Source: Chitinophagaceae bacterium (GTDB lineage Bacteria > Bacteroidota > Bacteroidia > Chitinophagales > Chitinophagaceae). Taken from it: DNA of 64,000 bases. Under the pieces are notes generated by a model, which saw only the letters and a program-made list of their open reading frames with translations, was not told the origin of the DNA and did no database searches. Numbering within the stretch: position 1 is the stretch's first letter; every line of letters starts with the position of its first letter. The stretch covers positions 62,001-126,000 of the forward strand of contig JALHNJ010000002.1 in assembly GCA_022843585.1 (NCBI GenBank), written 5' to 3'. The position numbers and the translations under genes were made by a program. Shown piece after piece: positions 37,457 to 46,986 of this stretch.

Positions 37457-37468
37457 GTATAAAGAAAG

Positions 37469-39760
37469 CTACAACTTTATAGCAATTTCATCTTTAAATG
37501 CCTGTTCAAGAATTTTAATCAATTTTTTATCTATGTCAGGCTTTGGCAGTTTTCTCTCTTTAAGTGCCAAGTAAAGCTCATAAATAAAAAAGCCTATCTC
37601 TTCCTTTTTCATATCCTGACCATTGAAAAAACGTAAGACTCCTTCTTTTTGTTTTTGAAGATTCTCATCTGCTGTTGCATGGAGTTCTTTTTTATACGTA
37701 GTTCTGAAAATGATTGCTTTTATAAGTGCTTCATTAAAAGAAGCCTCCGCACCTAAATAATCCTGGACTTTTATAATCTTAAAATGAGGATAGTCCGCTT
37801 CTAAACGAGCAACATTTTCTGTTCCACTTATATTTCCTCCTTCATTCCTAAGAAACTGAATTCCCGCTGCAACGATGGCTACTAAATCTGCTTCGCTCAC
37901 CTTCATACTTGACGCAAAGATTGAACCTCCCTGAAATGATGGTTTGGGAGTTGCGCTTATACTAAAAAAAACATCGTTTAATAAGCCACGCTCAGTGCTG
38001 CTGTTTAATTTATGATAACGTGTTTTAAGATTTCTTGTTAAAGGATAAGCTTGGTTTTCCTTTTTCGTTGCCACTTTCTCAATCCACAATTTTTCCTTGC
38101 ACCATGGGCAGGTTTTCTCATCCCAATCAGGAATTACCAGCTTTTCAATAAAAACTACTTTATGAAATGCCAATTTCTGACCGATTGTTCCTTTAGATCT
38201 GAAAGTCAAATTCTTAATATTCTTATCCCACTTGTTATTATGATCCGGTCTTGCTACACCTATGAAATAGCATATTTGTCCGGCAAATATATCCCTAAGT
38301 CTTTTTTGATAATTTCGTAATCTAGAACCGGTTGTCGAGACATCATCAACAACCAAAATAAAGTCATCTTCCTTTTTGGCTTTCAATGCTTCAACCAACT
38401 CATTACCATCTTCCATAATGGCAAAGTCCAGGTCTAAAACGGAATAGTCGGGGACTTGCAAGGAAAAACGTTCTTTTAAAAACTCAACAATTTTATCAAC
38501 CAAGTCTTTTCCATGTTCATGAGGAGGATAAATAATAAGTGATGGTGCTTTTTCAAACGCATCAATTTGTTCTTTAATCCGGTTGGTAAATCGATCTGTC
38601 AATAACATTTTAGAAATATCAAGATAAATTCCGTGGTGACGGAATTTATCTTTATTCAAATAATAAGAGTCACGATGTATGTAAATTGTCTCACAACCTT
38701 CATAATTCCTGAAAAATTCCTCGGCACTCGTTGTACAACCTTTGCGTATTTCAATTTCAGACTCTTCTGCTTTTAATGGGAAGAAAATCCGGTCGTCAAT
38801 TTCGAGTACTTTTTCTCCGGCAGGCGGATCTGTATAGCTGTCAAATCGAATGGAATTGTCCACACAAAAGATCTCACCCAGCTCACACAAAAAATCAATA
38901 TCAGTCGTATTAATAAGTTTATATATAGCGAGGCATTTCAGTTCCCGAGAAAGATCCACTGCTAAGAAGGCTTTGCGGATATTGTTTAGACTCTTCTGTG
39001 TTTTAACAGCACTAATCAAGAAAAGAATTTTCTTGGTATTACCATAAGTGAGTGCAATAAGATTATTCTCCGTATCCCGATCCATTTTCTTTTCCCCGTT
39101 ATAATGACTGGTAAGCATGTTAACATGAAACTCTTCCATCTTTACTTTACTATCATAACGGCATAATAACCTTGAAATATTCAACGCTATTGAGGATATA
39201 CTCCATGAGTCGGTCAATATTGATCCTGCATCTTTTAAATACGGTATAGTCCAGAAAAAAACAGAGTCCAGCACATGCCTGCTAGTTTGAATATTTCCCA
39301 CCCTTAAAAATGTATGGGAATATTCCTGACTAGGTGTTCTGAAGACTGTGTTTTCAGGACTACGTAATATTGCTGAAGAATGTAAGACAAAATCTTCCAA
39401 TTCTTTTTGTTGAAGAAACTGAATAATGTTACTCTTCGATTCAGTAGTAAAAATATCAGTGCTGATATTCGTGTTGACATTCGCAGATAGTTCAATAATA
39501 TAATCTACAGAATACAAAAGATATAACGGTATATGCGGAAACCGCTTAATTATCATTAGTATCTCTTCAAGAGGTATTTTATGTATCTGAATATCTACAG
39601 GTGGTCTTAATATGATAGCATCGACCCCTTGGATCCGAATTTTATATTCGTCATATAAAATAGAAGCCACCCGGTCATATCCAAGTTGCCTTTCAAAAGC
39701 AACAAACGCAATCTGAATTGCACCGGCCGAAGACTGGTAATTTAAGGTGGAAAGATGCAT
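37469..39760 (-). CDS. Large phosphoribosyltransferase-like protein of a conflict-type operon
   Basis: A 763-aa protein. Near residues 466-485 it has DFILVVDDVSTTGSRLRNY, a type I phosphoribosyltransferase PRPP-binding loop (acidic pair, then S/T-T-G-S), preceded by the strand-like LIIYPPHEHGKDLVDKI. A possible zinc knuckle CPWCKEKLW lies near 550. The N-terminal 400 residues are unassigned. Large PRTase-containing proteins beside GHKL ATPases have been predicted as parts of bacterial conflict systems. The gene starts 8 nt after the GHKL gene. Substrate and product are unknown. Confidence 0.7.
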   Translation of the reverse strand: MHLSTLNYQSSAGAIQIAFVAFERQLGYDRVASILYDEYKIRIQGVDAIILRPPVDIQIHKIPLEEILMIIKRFPHIPLYLLYSVDYIIELSANVNTNISTDIFTTESKSNIIQFLQQKELEDFVLHSSAILRSPENTVFRTPSQEYSHTFLRVGNIQTSRHVLDSVFFWTIPYLKDAGSILTDSWSISSIALNISRLLCRYDSKVKMEEFHVNMLTSHYNGEKKMDRDTENNLIALTYGNTKKILFLISAVKTQKSLNNIRKAFLAVDLSRELKCLAIYKLINTTDIDFLCELGEIFCVDNSIRFDSYTDPPAGEKVLEIDDRIFFPLKAEESEIEIRKGCTTSAEEFFRNYEGCETIYIHRDSYYLNKDKFRHHGIYLDISKMLLTDRFTNRIKEQIDAFEKAPSLIIYPPHEHGKDLVDKIVEFLKERFSLQVPDYSVLDLDFAIMEDGNELVEALKAKKEDDFILVVDDVSTTGSRLRNYQKRLRDIFAGQICYFIGVARPDHNNKWDKNIKNLTFRSKGTIGQKLAFHKVVFIEKLVIPDWDEKTCPWCKEKLWIEKVATKKENQAYPLTRNLKTRYHKLNSSTERGLLNDVFFSISATPKPSFQGGSIFASSMKVSEADLVAIVAAGIQFLRNEGGNISGTENVARLEADYPHFKIIKVQDYLGAEASFNEALIKAIIFRTTYKKELHATADENLQKQKEGVLRFFNGQDMKKEEIGFFIYELYLALKERKLPKPDIDKKLIKILEQAFKDEIAIKL

Positions 39761-39768
39761 GACGGAGT

Positions 39769-40962
39769 TTAAGAAACAGGGATGAGTATGTTATAAAACG
39801 TCCCTTTAATTGATGAAAGGTTTTCTTTATATCCAACTGATTGCAATGGAAATTCGGAATCTATCTTCCCTGTTGCTCCATCAAAATAAACCCATTGATC
39901 ACCTGTTCTAAGAGAAAGAAACCCTTTTTTATTCTGAAGATTTTTAAGGGCAAGTGTTAAACCAAGACCTGAACCAGGATATAATTTGCTACTTAAATTT
40001 TTAGAAATTATACAGTTTAACTTCTGGGTATCAGACAACTTATCCAATTGCTGCTCTGCATATAAGTCAGGACGAGTGGCTTTTAAACGGTTAATTATAC
40101 CTATACCATTATCAGCAATACTGATTTCATAAAAATGCAAATTCCTCTTTTGCTTTAACTCATTGATATAGGTTTCTAGTTCTGTAAAAGGCTTTGCCTG
40201 GTCTAGTAACTTCGCTGTATCTGAAGAAGAATGCCGCTTGATAGAAAATGATCTTACTCCCCTAATTACATTATTGTTTTCGTCATACTTTCCATGCTGA
40301 TTAGTATTCTCATATAATTCAAAAATCAAGGTAGCGAGATCAATATCTGATTCATGTGTAAATGCAAGTTGATATGAATTGGCACCTGCTGTCTGATAGT
40401 CTACTTTTTCCCTTTTAATGTCAAGAAATTTCCGGATAAATTCTTCTTTAGAAGACGCAGATAATGCAAAAGGTTTTGGGTAATTAAAATTTTCTTCGGG
40501 CGAATCGAAGGAACAAAAAACAAAAGATTTCCCGGATTCATGATCTTCAATCATTCCGTCATAATCAAATACTATTCTGTCGACTATATCTTTAATGTGA
40601 AAATCAAATTTTTGATGACTCACATTATTGATTTCTTGTGCAAGAAATGCAGAAGTGATGCCAATTAAAGAATTACTAAAACGATCACGTAATTCCCCAT
40701 AATCTAATTTATTATTCCAGTCTGTTATAACCAGTTCCCTCCCAAATGATGCTGTAGTAATCAGTGAAGATATCCATGCATCTTTAAAGAAAGTCATTTT
40801 ATGATGCCTCGGTAACTTTACAGTTACCTTGGTCACATCTCTACCTAATTTTGATAGATAATCCTCTACATTATGGATGCTGTTATCCTTCTGTATTGCC
40901 AGATCAAGTGCTTTAGCTAACATGCCAGATGATTTAATGTCGTAGTGGGGATATTCATGCAA
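39769..40962 (-). CDS. GHKL-type ATPase, first gene of a putative defence operon
   Basis: A 397-aa cytoplasmic protein with a Bergerat-fold ATPase: N-box ELYENTNQHGKYD (about 214-226), G1 box ISIADNGIGII (about 280-290), and G2 box YPGSGLGLTLALKNL (about 327-341). It has no sensor, receiver or His-phosphotransfer domain, so it is unlike ordinary two-component kinases. It probably acts as an ATP-driven switch for the downstream PRTase-like, HEPN-like and 195-aa proteins, which follow with gaps of 8, 12 and 5 nt. It could be compared with GHKL proteins of known anti-phage systems. Confidence 0.8.
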   Translation of the reverse strand: MHEYPHYDIKSSGMLAKALDLAIQKDNSIHNVEDYLSKLGRDVTKVTVKLPRHHKMTFFKDAWISSLITTASFGRELVITDWNNKLDYGELRDRFSNSLIGITSAFLAQEINNVSHQKFDFHIKDIVDRIVFDYDGMIEDHESGKSFVFCSFDSPEENFNYPKPFALSASSKEEFIRKFLDIKREKVDYQTAGANSYQLAFTHESDIDLATLIFELYENTNQHGKYDENNNVIRGVRSFSIKRHSSSDTAKLLDQAKPFTELETYINELKQKRNLHFYEISIADNGIGIINRLKATRPDLYAEQQLDKLSDTQKLNCIISKNLSSKLYPGSGLGLTLALKNLQNKKGFLSLRTGDQWVYFDGATGKIDSEFPLQSVGYKENLSSIKGTFYNILIPVS

Positions 40963-41141
40963 GCTGCTAACCTGCCGTTAGCTTTAAAAATAAGCGTAAA
41001 TATCGTACCAGACAAGGAGATTTGCAAGTATTATATTAAAAAGGGTTGATAATCAATGTAAAATTGACCCCACTTTGGGATTGATGGAAACTCTAGCCTA
41101 TAATCCATTCTTAATTGATTACATCCTATGAAATTACGATA

Positions 41142-41167
41142 AAGCCAGTTCCTTACGAAACTGGCTT
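41142..41167 (-). terminator. Intrinsic terminator at the end of the tra operon
   Basis: The 9-bp perfect hairpin AAGCCAGTT / AACTGGCTT has an 8-nt loop. On the minus strand it is followed by TTAT, about 60 nt beyond the stop of the last tra-linked gene. Confidence 0.65.
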
Positions 41168-41228
41168 ATCCTCACCGAATGGCCTTATTGCTGGTGACGG
41201 TCTCCACCGGCACTTCCTCTTCGGGCCA

Positions 41229-42302
41229 CTACATTTTCATCCCGTTGCCTTGCTTACGGGTGCGTTTTTTTTTGAGTTCGATGTCGTCACCGCCGTCGTC
41301 ACCGGGTTTGGCAGACTGCTTTTGCTGCTGCTGTTTGGGGGCGGGAATATCCATCAATTCTTCTTTCTGTTCCTTGCTCACTGGCTTCATGTGGCCGTCA
41401 TATACATTCAGCGTTCTCTCCTTGGGATTGGCTTCGACAAAACCTTTGACTTCTTCGCCATCTTTCAAAAAAGTAACGGACTGTACATTCCCTTTCATCA
41501 ATGAATTGTGCAGGGTATTATCTTGCTCAACATCCATCGGCTTCAGGATAAATTCGTTCAGGGTCTTTGTCAGATCAAAGTTGTAGTTGCTGTGAAAGCG
41601 TTGCAGGTCAAAATTTCCATTGTCTAATTTTTTTTCAAAATTGAGTTGAACCCATGCGTTATACTCCACCCCTTCTTTATTCACCAAATCCTTATTGACG
41701 GCACGGCCTTCGAGTAAATTGAATGCTTCTTTGGTCGTGATCGCATTGCCTTTGTCGAGATAAAAGCGTTGTGATTTTTCGGGATCATCTTTGAGCGTGG
41801 CCTGGTAATTATTGAAAAAATACATTTCATTTTCCTTCCCGGCCCTGAAAGAAAGATCCACCTGCATCGAGCGGCCACCGTACTGCATTTCACCGGCCAA
41901 GGTGAATTCGGGTTTTTGTTCTTCGATATTTTTTTTCATTTCTTCGTTGAATTCTTTGCCGAATCCCAGGTTCAATAACTTCTTTTCCAGGGCGGCTACA
42001 TTTTGTTCATTCATAGTTAATTCGTTTTTATTCGTTAATAATAATATGCGTAATTGTTCTCCATAGGGTACACTGTTCAGCAGTTCCTCCACTGAACGGA
42101 CATGAATCACTTTGAAATTGTCGTACTCACTGATATTGTTATCTGAAAATTCATCGGCTTCATCCTTTGTCTTAAAGAAATACATATCCGGCTTATCGAG
42201 AAAATAATTGATCTCATTGTAAGCGATAAAATGATTGCCCTTTTGCATTTCATTTTTTGCAATGGCCAATAGGTCATCTGCTATCACATGTTCCTTATTC
42301 AA
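41229..42302 (-). CDS. Conjugative-element protein of unknown function downstream of traN
   Basis: A 357-aa soluble protein. The N-terminal part (1-100) is mixed alpha/beta with no clear family. The central part (about 115-270) carries GEMQYGGRSMQVDLSFRAG and YFFNNYQATLK, and the C-terminus is Gln/Lys-rich and disordered (PKQQQQKQSAKPGDDGGDD, then a basic tail). The central region resembles proteins carried by Bacteroidota conjugative transposons, but I cannot name the domain with confidence. It overlaps traN by 4 nt and is followed by a terminator. Confidence 0.65.
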   Translation of the reverse strand: MNKEHVIADDLLAIAKNEMQKGNHFIAYNEINYFLDKPDMYFFKTKDEADEFSDNNISEYDNFKVIHVRSVEELLNSVPYGEQLRILLLTNKNELTMNEQNVAALEKKLLNLGFGKEFNEEMKKNIEEQKPEFTLAGEMQYGGRSMQVDLSFRAGKENEMYFFNNYQATLKDDPEKSQRFYLDKGNAITTKEAFNLLEGRAVNKDLVNKEGVEYNAWVQLNFEKKLDNGNFDLQRFHSNYNFDLTKTLNEFILKPMDVEQDNTLHNSLMKGNVQSVTFLKDGEEVKGFVEANPKERTLNVYDGHMKPVSKEQKEELMDIPAPKQQQQKQSAKPGDDGGDDIELKKKRTRKQGNGMKM

Positions 42303-43054
42303 TGCAAATCAGGTAATAAAGATGCTTTTAAAATATGCCCGTTATAAATTTTCAAATTGAAATGACGGCCACCTTTCTTCTCCATGATGCGGATGCCGAG
42401 CAACTTTGCATCGGGGATTGTGAACTTGTCGAGTGCGACAACGATGACTGAGTAATTATAGGCTTTCACTTGTTTTTTGTTGCCAGCGATATATAAGGGC
42501 GTTAATTCATTTTCCTGGATGGCGGTGCGTTTAGTTTGCTTTTTATCCCTGATGACAAATTGTAATAATTCAATATCATAATCGAGGGGACTGTGATTAC
42601 AGATTTCCAACTGGTAAAAGATCACTCCATCCTTGATATAAATACCCGTCAGCTTTGCAATGACATTGTACTTCTCCACCTTTAAGAGGCGGCGGGGTTT
42701 GTTATCAATAATACTATTCGCATACGTGGCGATACTTGTTTTCTTATTCGGCGGTAAATGAAAACTGAGTTCTGCAGGTGCGGGAGAATAATTCACTGTG
42801 AAGGTGTACACATTCCCATCAGCCGTTACCACACTTAAATTGGTTTCTGCAAATTGCCTGGACGCGGCTTTCACCAATAAAATATTATCATTCTCCTTTA
42901 TGGGTTGTACCAGTATATCCTTTGTTCCTCTATCAACATATTTAATAGGAAAGGGAAAGATGAGCGAAGTGGTTTTGTCGGTGGTGATCGCCAACGGTTG
43001 TTGAGCGTTTGCAAAATTTGAAAATGCGAATAAAAATATTATGATCTGTTTCAT
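42299..43054 (-). CDS. traN: Conjugative transposon protein TraN
   Basis: A 251-aa exported protein with a signal peptide (about 1-18, ending ANAQQ) and the TraN/DUF4138 features LIFPFPIKYVDRGTKDILVQ and ENDNILLVKAASRQFAETNL. TraN is thought to be a VirB9-like outer part of the mating channel. It overlaps traM upstream by 4 nt (ATGA), in the order M-N of Bacteroidota conjugative transposons. Confidence 0.9.
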   Translation of the reverse strand: MKQIIIFLFAFSNFANAQQPLAITTDKTTSLIFPFPIKYVDRGTKDILVQPIKENDNILLVKAASRQFAETNLSVVTADGNVYTFTVNYSPAPAELSFHLPPNKKTSIATYANSIIDNKPRRLLKVEKYNVIAKLTGIYIKDGVIFYQLEICNHSPLDYDIELLQFVIRDKKQTKRTAIQENELTPLYIAGNKKQVKAYNYSVIVVALDKFTIPDAKLLGIRIMEKKGGRHFNLKIYNGHILKASLLPDLH

Positions 43055-44193
43055 GGGTTTTGATTTTTATCTTTTAATAATACTTTGTAACCGGTCTTCA
43101 CCGATACCTTTATGAGCTTTGATCTTTTGGATAGTAAATTCTTTACTGCACCGATACCGGTTGCCGTTGCCTGTGCTTTGAAAGAAGGATCAACGGCAGT
43201 CATATCCATCAGTGATAAACTACCCGCCGCTGCCTCCTTGGCGGCATCCCTCGTGATCGTACCGGGAACATAAATTCCAGGCAAGCCATCTACATCATAC
43301 ACTTCTAATTTTACATTGTATATAAATTTGCCGCTGCGGATGGAATTAATTTCAATTTCCAGCCTTTCATTGTTGAGGGAGGCGATACCATTTATATATG
43401 TACCGGCTCTAATGAGCTGTCCCTTTATATAAATTTCATCCAGCAACCTGAATTTCACGACCGAACCATTGACCAAAACCTGATCACCATAGATGACCGC
43501 TTCGATCGCATTTTGCTCCTCCAATTCCTTTTCTTCGCTGTAGCTGTAGAAACCTTTGACAATCGTATCGCTGCCATTTGTTTTTCTTACAGCATAAACA
43601 GCCTCCCTATTTTTTCCTGTTCTTAACTTTACCCTTTCCGGATGTTGTATATCGAGGATCTTATCCAGCGTTCCCTGCAATTGTTTCATTTCAGGGTCTT
43701 CTGCGACTGTGGCATAATTTATTTCCGGTAAGTCCTGGTACATTTCAGGTTCATATTTTTTTTGTTCGGGTGCCGGTTGATTCAATTCCTGTTCCAGCAA
43801 TTTTAATTTCTTTAGCACCTGGTCTTCGGGATTTGAAAGGGATCTTTCGGACGGTGATAGATTCAACCCCTGGTAATATTTATTGCTGGTGGTTAACTCT
43901 TCGAGTTCAAAGGGCATCGTATCCTTCTTAAAGTAAGGATCATTGCGCATCCATTCCTCCATCTTTAAACTGTCTCTTGCAGCTTTGTCATAAAACCCCA
44001 ACTTGTCCAATAATTTATCCTCTTTCAAATTTGCGTTAGGCAGATCGAGGTTCAATCCCTTTGCTATTGCTTCTTCCTTGTTCTCCTTGCTTCCTCCGCC
44101 CAATGCCCAGAAAGCCATTGTTAAAAATGGGATGACCAGTACTGGTACTACCACCAAAAATTTTCTCCTTTTCACATTTGTACGCATACTCAC
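43051..44193 (-). CDS. traM: Conjugative transposon protein TraM
   Basis: A 380-aa protein with one N-terminal membrane segment (about 10-30, FLVVVPVLVIPFLTMAFWAL), a long low-complexity periplasmic linker, and the conserved C-terminal domain (about 215-345: AVIYGDQVLVNGSVVKFRLL, IYIKGQLIRAGTYINGIASL, GLPGIYVPGTITRDAAKEAA). It is VirB10-like, linking inner and outer membrane parts of the transfer channel. It overlaps the TraL-like gene by 4 nt. Confidence 0.92.
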   Translation of the reverse strand: MSMRTNVKRRKFLVVVPVLVIPFLTMAFWALGGGSKENKEEAIAKGLNLDLPNANLKEDKLLDKLGFYDKAARDSLKMEEWMRNDPYFKKDTMPFELEELTTSNKYYQGLNLSPSERSLSNPEDQVLKKLKLLEQELNQPAPEQKKYEPEMYQDLPEINYATVAEDPEMKQLQGTLDKILDIQHPERVKLRTGKNREAVYAVRKTNGSDTIVKGFYSYSEEKELEEQNAIEAVIYGDQVLVNGSVVKFRLLDEIYIKGQLIRAGTYINGIASLNNERLEIEINSIRSGKFIYNVKLEVYDVDGLPGIYVPGTITRDAAKEAAAGSLSLMDMTAVDPSFKAQATATGIGAVKNLLSKRSKLIKVSVKTGYKVLLKDKNQNP

Positions 44194-44600
44194 TTTGATT
44201 TTTGTTGTTGTAAATAAATTTCTTCTACTATTCGTATCGAGTCCTGCATCCCGGGACGGATGGCTTCACCGATACTATCCATATATCTTTTATATGATTG
44301 AATCTGATTGTATATATCATCCGGCATTTCGCTTTCCATTATTTCATCACCTGAGCGGTCAAAATGCTTTGGCATTTTCACCTGGTCAATTTTGAATGTT
44401 CGTTTTGGTTTTGAAATGATCGCATCCACGAAAAAGTAAATACTGAGAACGGCACTCAGCACACAAAATGAGATAAGGATAGTTTTTAAATTTTGCATCT
44501 TGTTCATACGATCAGCAATCTTTGTTTGCATGGTCATCAACCCGGTTGCAATCTTCCCGGCAATTTTGTCCTGCAAGGGGTTTTCTTTTTTCTTTCTCAT
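44190..44600 (-). CDS. Small membrane protein at the TraL position
   Basis: A 136-aa protein with one membrane segment (about 39-59, KTILISFCVLSAVLSIYFFV) and a helical, charged C-terminus. The sequence alone is not distinctive. It lies between traK and traM with 4-nt overlaps on both sides, where TraL is found in CTnDOT-type operons. TraL identity is inferred from gene order. Confidence 0.7.
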   Translation of the reverse strand: MRKKKENPLQDKIAGKIATGLMTMQTKIADRMNKMQNLKTILISFCVLSAVLSIYFFVDAIISKPKRTFKIDQVKMPKHFDRSGDEIMESEMPDDIYNQIQSYKRYMDSIGEAIRPGMQDSIRIVEEIYLQQQKSK

Positions 44601-45217
44601 TGCCTGTTCTCAATATTTATATCTTCATTCGCAATCGTCTTCCAGCGTTCGATCAAAAAACCGTGTGCGTTATTATCGGAACGGGATACATTTCTCAAAT
44701 AGCCTTCGGTAATTAAAGATCTTGTCACGATCGTGGTTGGCCGGATAATCTTCTGTGTTCCCTGATAGCGGAAATAATATGGATAGTCATTGGTATCAAT
44801 ACTGATACTGTCCGATTGCATCTCCTGGCTGATATTGCCCGAGATCAAATTGGTGTAATAGCCATTCTCTTTTAAATTATCATACTGTTGTTTGGCAGTC
44901 GCATCTGCGAGGTACAAGGCCTTGTTGATATTTGCGTTGATCACTTTATCATCCGGATCAAGCGTAAAGAAAAAGTGATGAAACATTTTTACATGATCAC
45001 GGGCTTCCACGGGAATATTATCCTTGCGGTCTGCGGCATAGGCTTCCAGTGCTTTTCCATTGGCGAGAATGAATATCTTTTGCTGCGACTGTGTAGCGAG
45101 TTGGTAGCTTTTGTATGAAATGAAAACCGTCAGCAATAAACAAACTATTATTACTGCTATTGAAAACAAACGCACCTGCTTAAAAGCAGTATCTATATTT
45201 TTAGTTGCCCTAAACAT
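44597..45217 (-). CDS. traK: Conjugative transposon protein TraK (VirB8-like)
   Basis: A 206-aa protein with an N-terminal membrane helix (about 17-37, LFSIAVIIVCLLLTVFISYK) and the TraK pattern (ILANGKALEAYAADRKDNIPVEARDHVKMFHHFFFTLDPDD region). The periplasmic domain is VirB8-like and is expected to scaffold the mating apparatus. It overlaps traJ by 8 nt and the TraL-like gene by 4 nt. Confidence 0.92.
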   Translation of the reverse strand: MFRATKNIDTAFKQVRLFSIAVIIVCLLLTVFISYKSYQLATQSQQKIFILANGKALEAYAADRKDNIPVEARDHVKMFHHFFFTLDPDDKVINANINKALYLADATAKQQYDNLKENGYYTNLISGNISQEMQSDSISIDTNDYPYYFRYQGTQKIIRPTTIVTRSLITEGYLRNVSRSDNNAHGFLIERWKTIANEDINIENRQ

Positions 45218-46367
45218 CTTTTTTACCTGCTATTTTATCTTTGAAATAACCACCGCTTGCACCACTATCTGCCATGCTGTTGGAAACTTTATTATATGCA
45301 CCACCCAATGCATCCCTTGACATACTTGCTGTACCAGATGCCGTGTTACGGACAGAGGTACTCATGATGCTGGTCACTTTTTGTAAGAGTGCATTGTTAC
45401 CACCCGCATGGATGATATAGTTGGCGACACTGGGCACGGTGAAATAACCGATGATACCGATGATCATGAATATTAAATACGCGGTATCGGTGGTGGAGAA
45501 AAATGTATCCCCGTTTGAAGCAATTTGCTGGAGATCTTCTTTGAGCATGTTCTCCTGTATCTTTCCCATGATGCCTCCGAAAATATTAGCGACGGGTAAC
45601 CATAAGAAAATATTCAGGTAGCGAGCGATCCACACCGTTAGTGTATGCTGGAAACCATCGAAGACGGCAATACCAAAGACCAGGGGACCGAGTATAGCGA
45701 GTACGATCATATAAAAGGTGCGGATGGTATTGATACAAAGGGCTGCGGCCTCGAAGAGAACCTTTAAAACTTCGGCCATCCATTGTTTGATCTGGTTGCG
45801 GAGGTTGTAGCCAAATTTGTCAAAGGCGAACCGAATATTATTGCCGATACTTTTGAGCCAGCCTTCTTTTTTATCGCCGTAATTATATTTATACCATTTC
45901 TCCCGGTCACCCCTACCCGATTCTCCGACATACATCTGCCAGTATGCGGTGGTCTTGATGGCATTCTCTTTCATTTGCAGTAATTGGGCTACGGCTTTAT
46001 CGGAATCCGTCACCATTTGTGCAGTGCCTGTTACGGTGGGCTTCATCAACTGATTGATGAGTTGAATGACGGATGGAAAAATTAAAATCGCAAAGCCTAA
46101 TACAAAGGGACGAAACAAGGGATAGAAGTCGATGGCTTCCGCTCTCGCAATATGGCCCCATACTTTCGCTGCGATATACCAGGTAGCAGCAAAACCTGCT
46201 ATCCCTCTTCCTACACCGATCAACCGGTTGCATAATGGCATCATGTCATCATAGAGTTGTTCAAGCACTTCGTGCATAGAACGTATGCGGGTTGTTAGTT
46301 GCGCATCTGCCACAATGGGAATCAATAAAAGAATCAAACTCACCCCTATCACTCTTCTCATAATCAC
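45210..46367 (-). CDS. traJ: Conjugative transposon protein TraJ (VirB6-like)
   Basis: A 385-aa polytopic membrane protein with a signal-like N-terminus and about six hydrophobic segments (for example YIAAKVWGHIARAEAIDFYP, VLFEAAALCINTIRTFYMIV, AVFDGFQHTLTVWIARYLNI). This is the TraJ family, an inner-membrane channel component. The C-terminus is Gly/Ser-rich and hydrophilic. It starts 1 nt after the TraI-like gene at 46369-46986. Confidence 0.92.
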   Translation of the reverse strand: MIMRRVIGVSLILLLIPIVADAQLTTRIRSMHEVLEQLYDDMMPLCNRLIGVGRGIAGFAATWYIAAKVWGHIARAEAIDFYPLFRPFVLGFAILIFPSVIQLINQLMKPTVTGTAQMVTDSDKAVAQLLQMKENAIKTTAYWQMYVGESGRGDREKWYKYNYGDKKEGWLKSIGNNIRFAFDKFGYNLRNQIKQWMAEVLKVLFEAAALCINTIRTFYMIVLAILGPLVFGIAVFDGFQHTLTVWIARYLNIFLWLPVANIFGGIMGKIQENMLKEDLQQIASNGDTFFSTTDTAYLIFMIIGIIGYFTVPSVANYIIHAGGNNALLQKVTSIMSTSVRNTASGTASMSRDALGGAYNKVSNSMADSGASGGYFKDKIAGKKDV

Positions 46368-46368
46368 T

Positions 46369-46986
46369 TTATTTTATACCGTGAATCTTCCGCATTAAAT
46401 CAATATCCATCTTCTCTTTCTCCCGCTGGAAGGAAAGGATCGCTGTACTATTATTAAATTCATTTAGAAAACTGTATTGTTCCAATACATTCTCATACAA
46501 CGCATCAATCGCTTTGAGTCTTTCATCGTCACTCATCCTTAACTTGCCTGCGGTCAGCACCATGGCTAAGTCCTCCACGAGTTTCAGGCTTTCGGTCAAT
46601 AAATTTGCATATACTTTACCGAGGTAGTCAATCTCTGTTATTGAAAATTGTTTGTTTGCTTTGAATTCTTTCAATGCCTCTTTGGATTCTTTGACTACCC
46701 TGACCTGGATACTAATGATATCAGCAATCTTTTTATATTTCTTTACAGCAGGGCTGACCTGTAACAATCCATCGAGAAATGTTTTGTGTAAGTTGAAATT
46801 TCCTTCAGAAATATCTTTGATGGAGTTATACCCTTTCTGTAAAACCTGGTAGCCGGTCTTCATGTGCGATAGCATCAATTTTAACTGTGCGAGTTTCTCG
46901 ACATTCAGTAATAATTGTTTTGCTTCCTGGGATTGGCCGCATGCAAGGAGTGGTGCGAATAAAATTGCGATCAAAAATTTTTTCAT
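46369..46986 (-). CDS. TraI-like exported protein (paralogue of its upstream neighbour)
   Basis: A 205-aa exported helical protein with an N-terminal signal segment (possibly lipoprotein-type, LLACGQ). It shares an alignable pattern with the next gene upstream: KE.K.A...F...K.FS or FSIT, a Y-x3-L-x-ES-K-x2-(D) segment, then M-(T/S)-D-(A/D)-x-R-(M/L). Relatives are often labelled TerB/tellurite resistance, but nothing here supports tellurite function. It probably acts in the periplasm with the transfer channel. It overlaps the upstream gene by 4 nt. Confidence 0.7.
   Translation of the reverse strand: MKKFLIAILFAPLLACGQSQEAKQLLLNVEKLAQLKLMLSHMKTGYQVLQKGYNSIKDISEGNFNLHKTFLDGLLQVSPAVKKYKKIADIISIQVRVVKESKEALKEFKANKQFSITEIDYLGKVYANLLTESLKLVEDLAMVLTAGKLRMSDDERLKAIDALYENVLEQYSFLNEFNNSTAILSFQREKEKMDIDLMRKIHGIK

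Noticed and set aside
41068-41092. Possible insertion-sequence end (GTAAAATTGACCCC-like)
   Set aside because: It resembles ends of some IS21-type elements, but there is no transposase, partner end or target duplication nearby.
46369-46986. TerB tellurite resistance protein
   Set aside because: This label is common for relatives, but the exported coiled-coil sequence, tra context and likeness to the upstream TraI-like protein argue against it.
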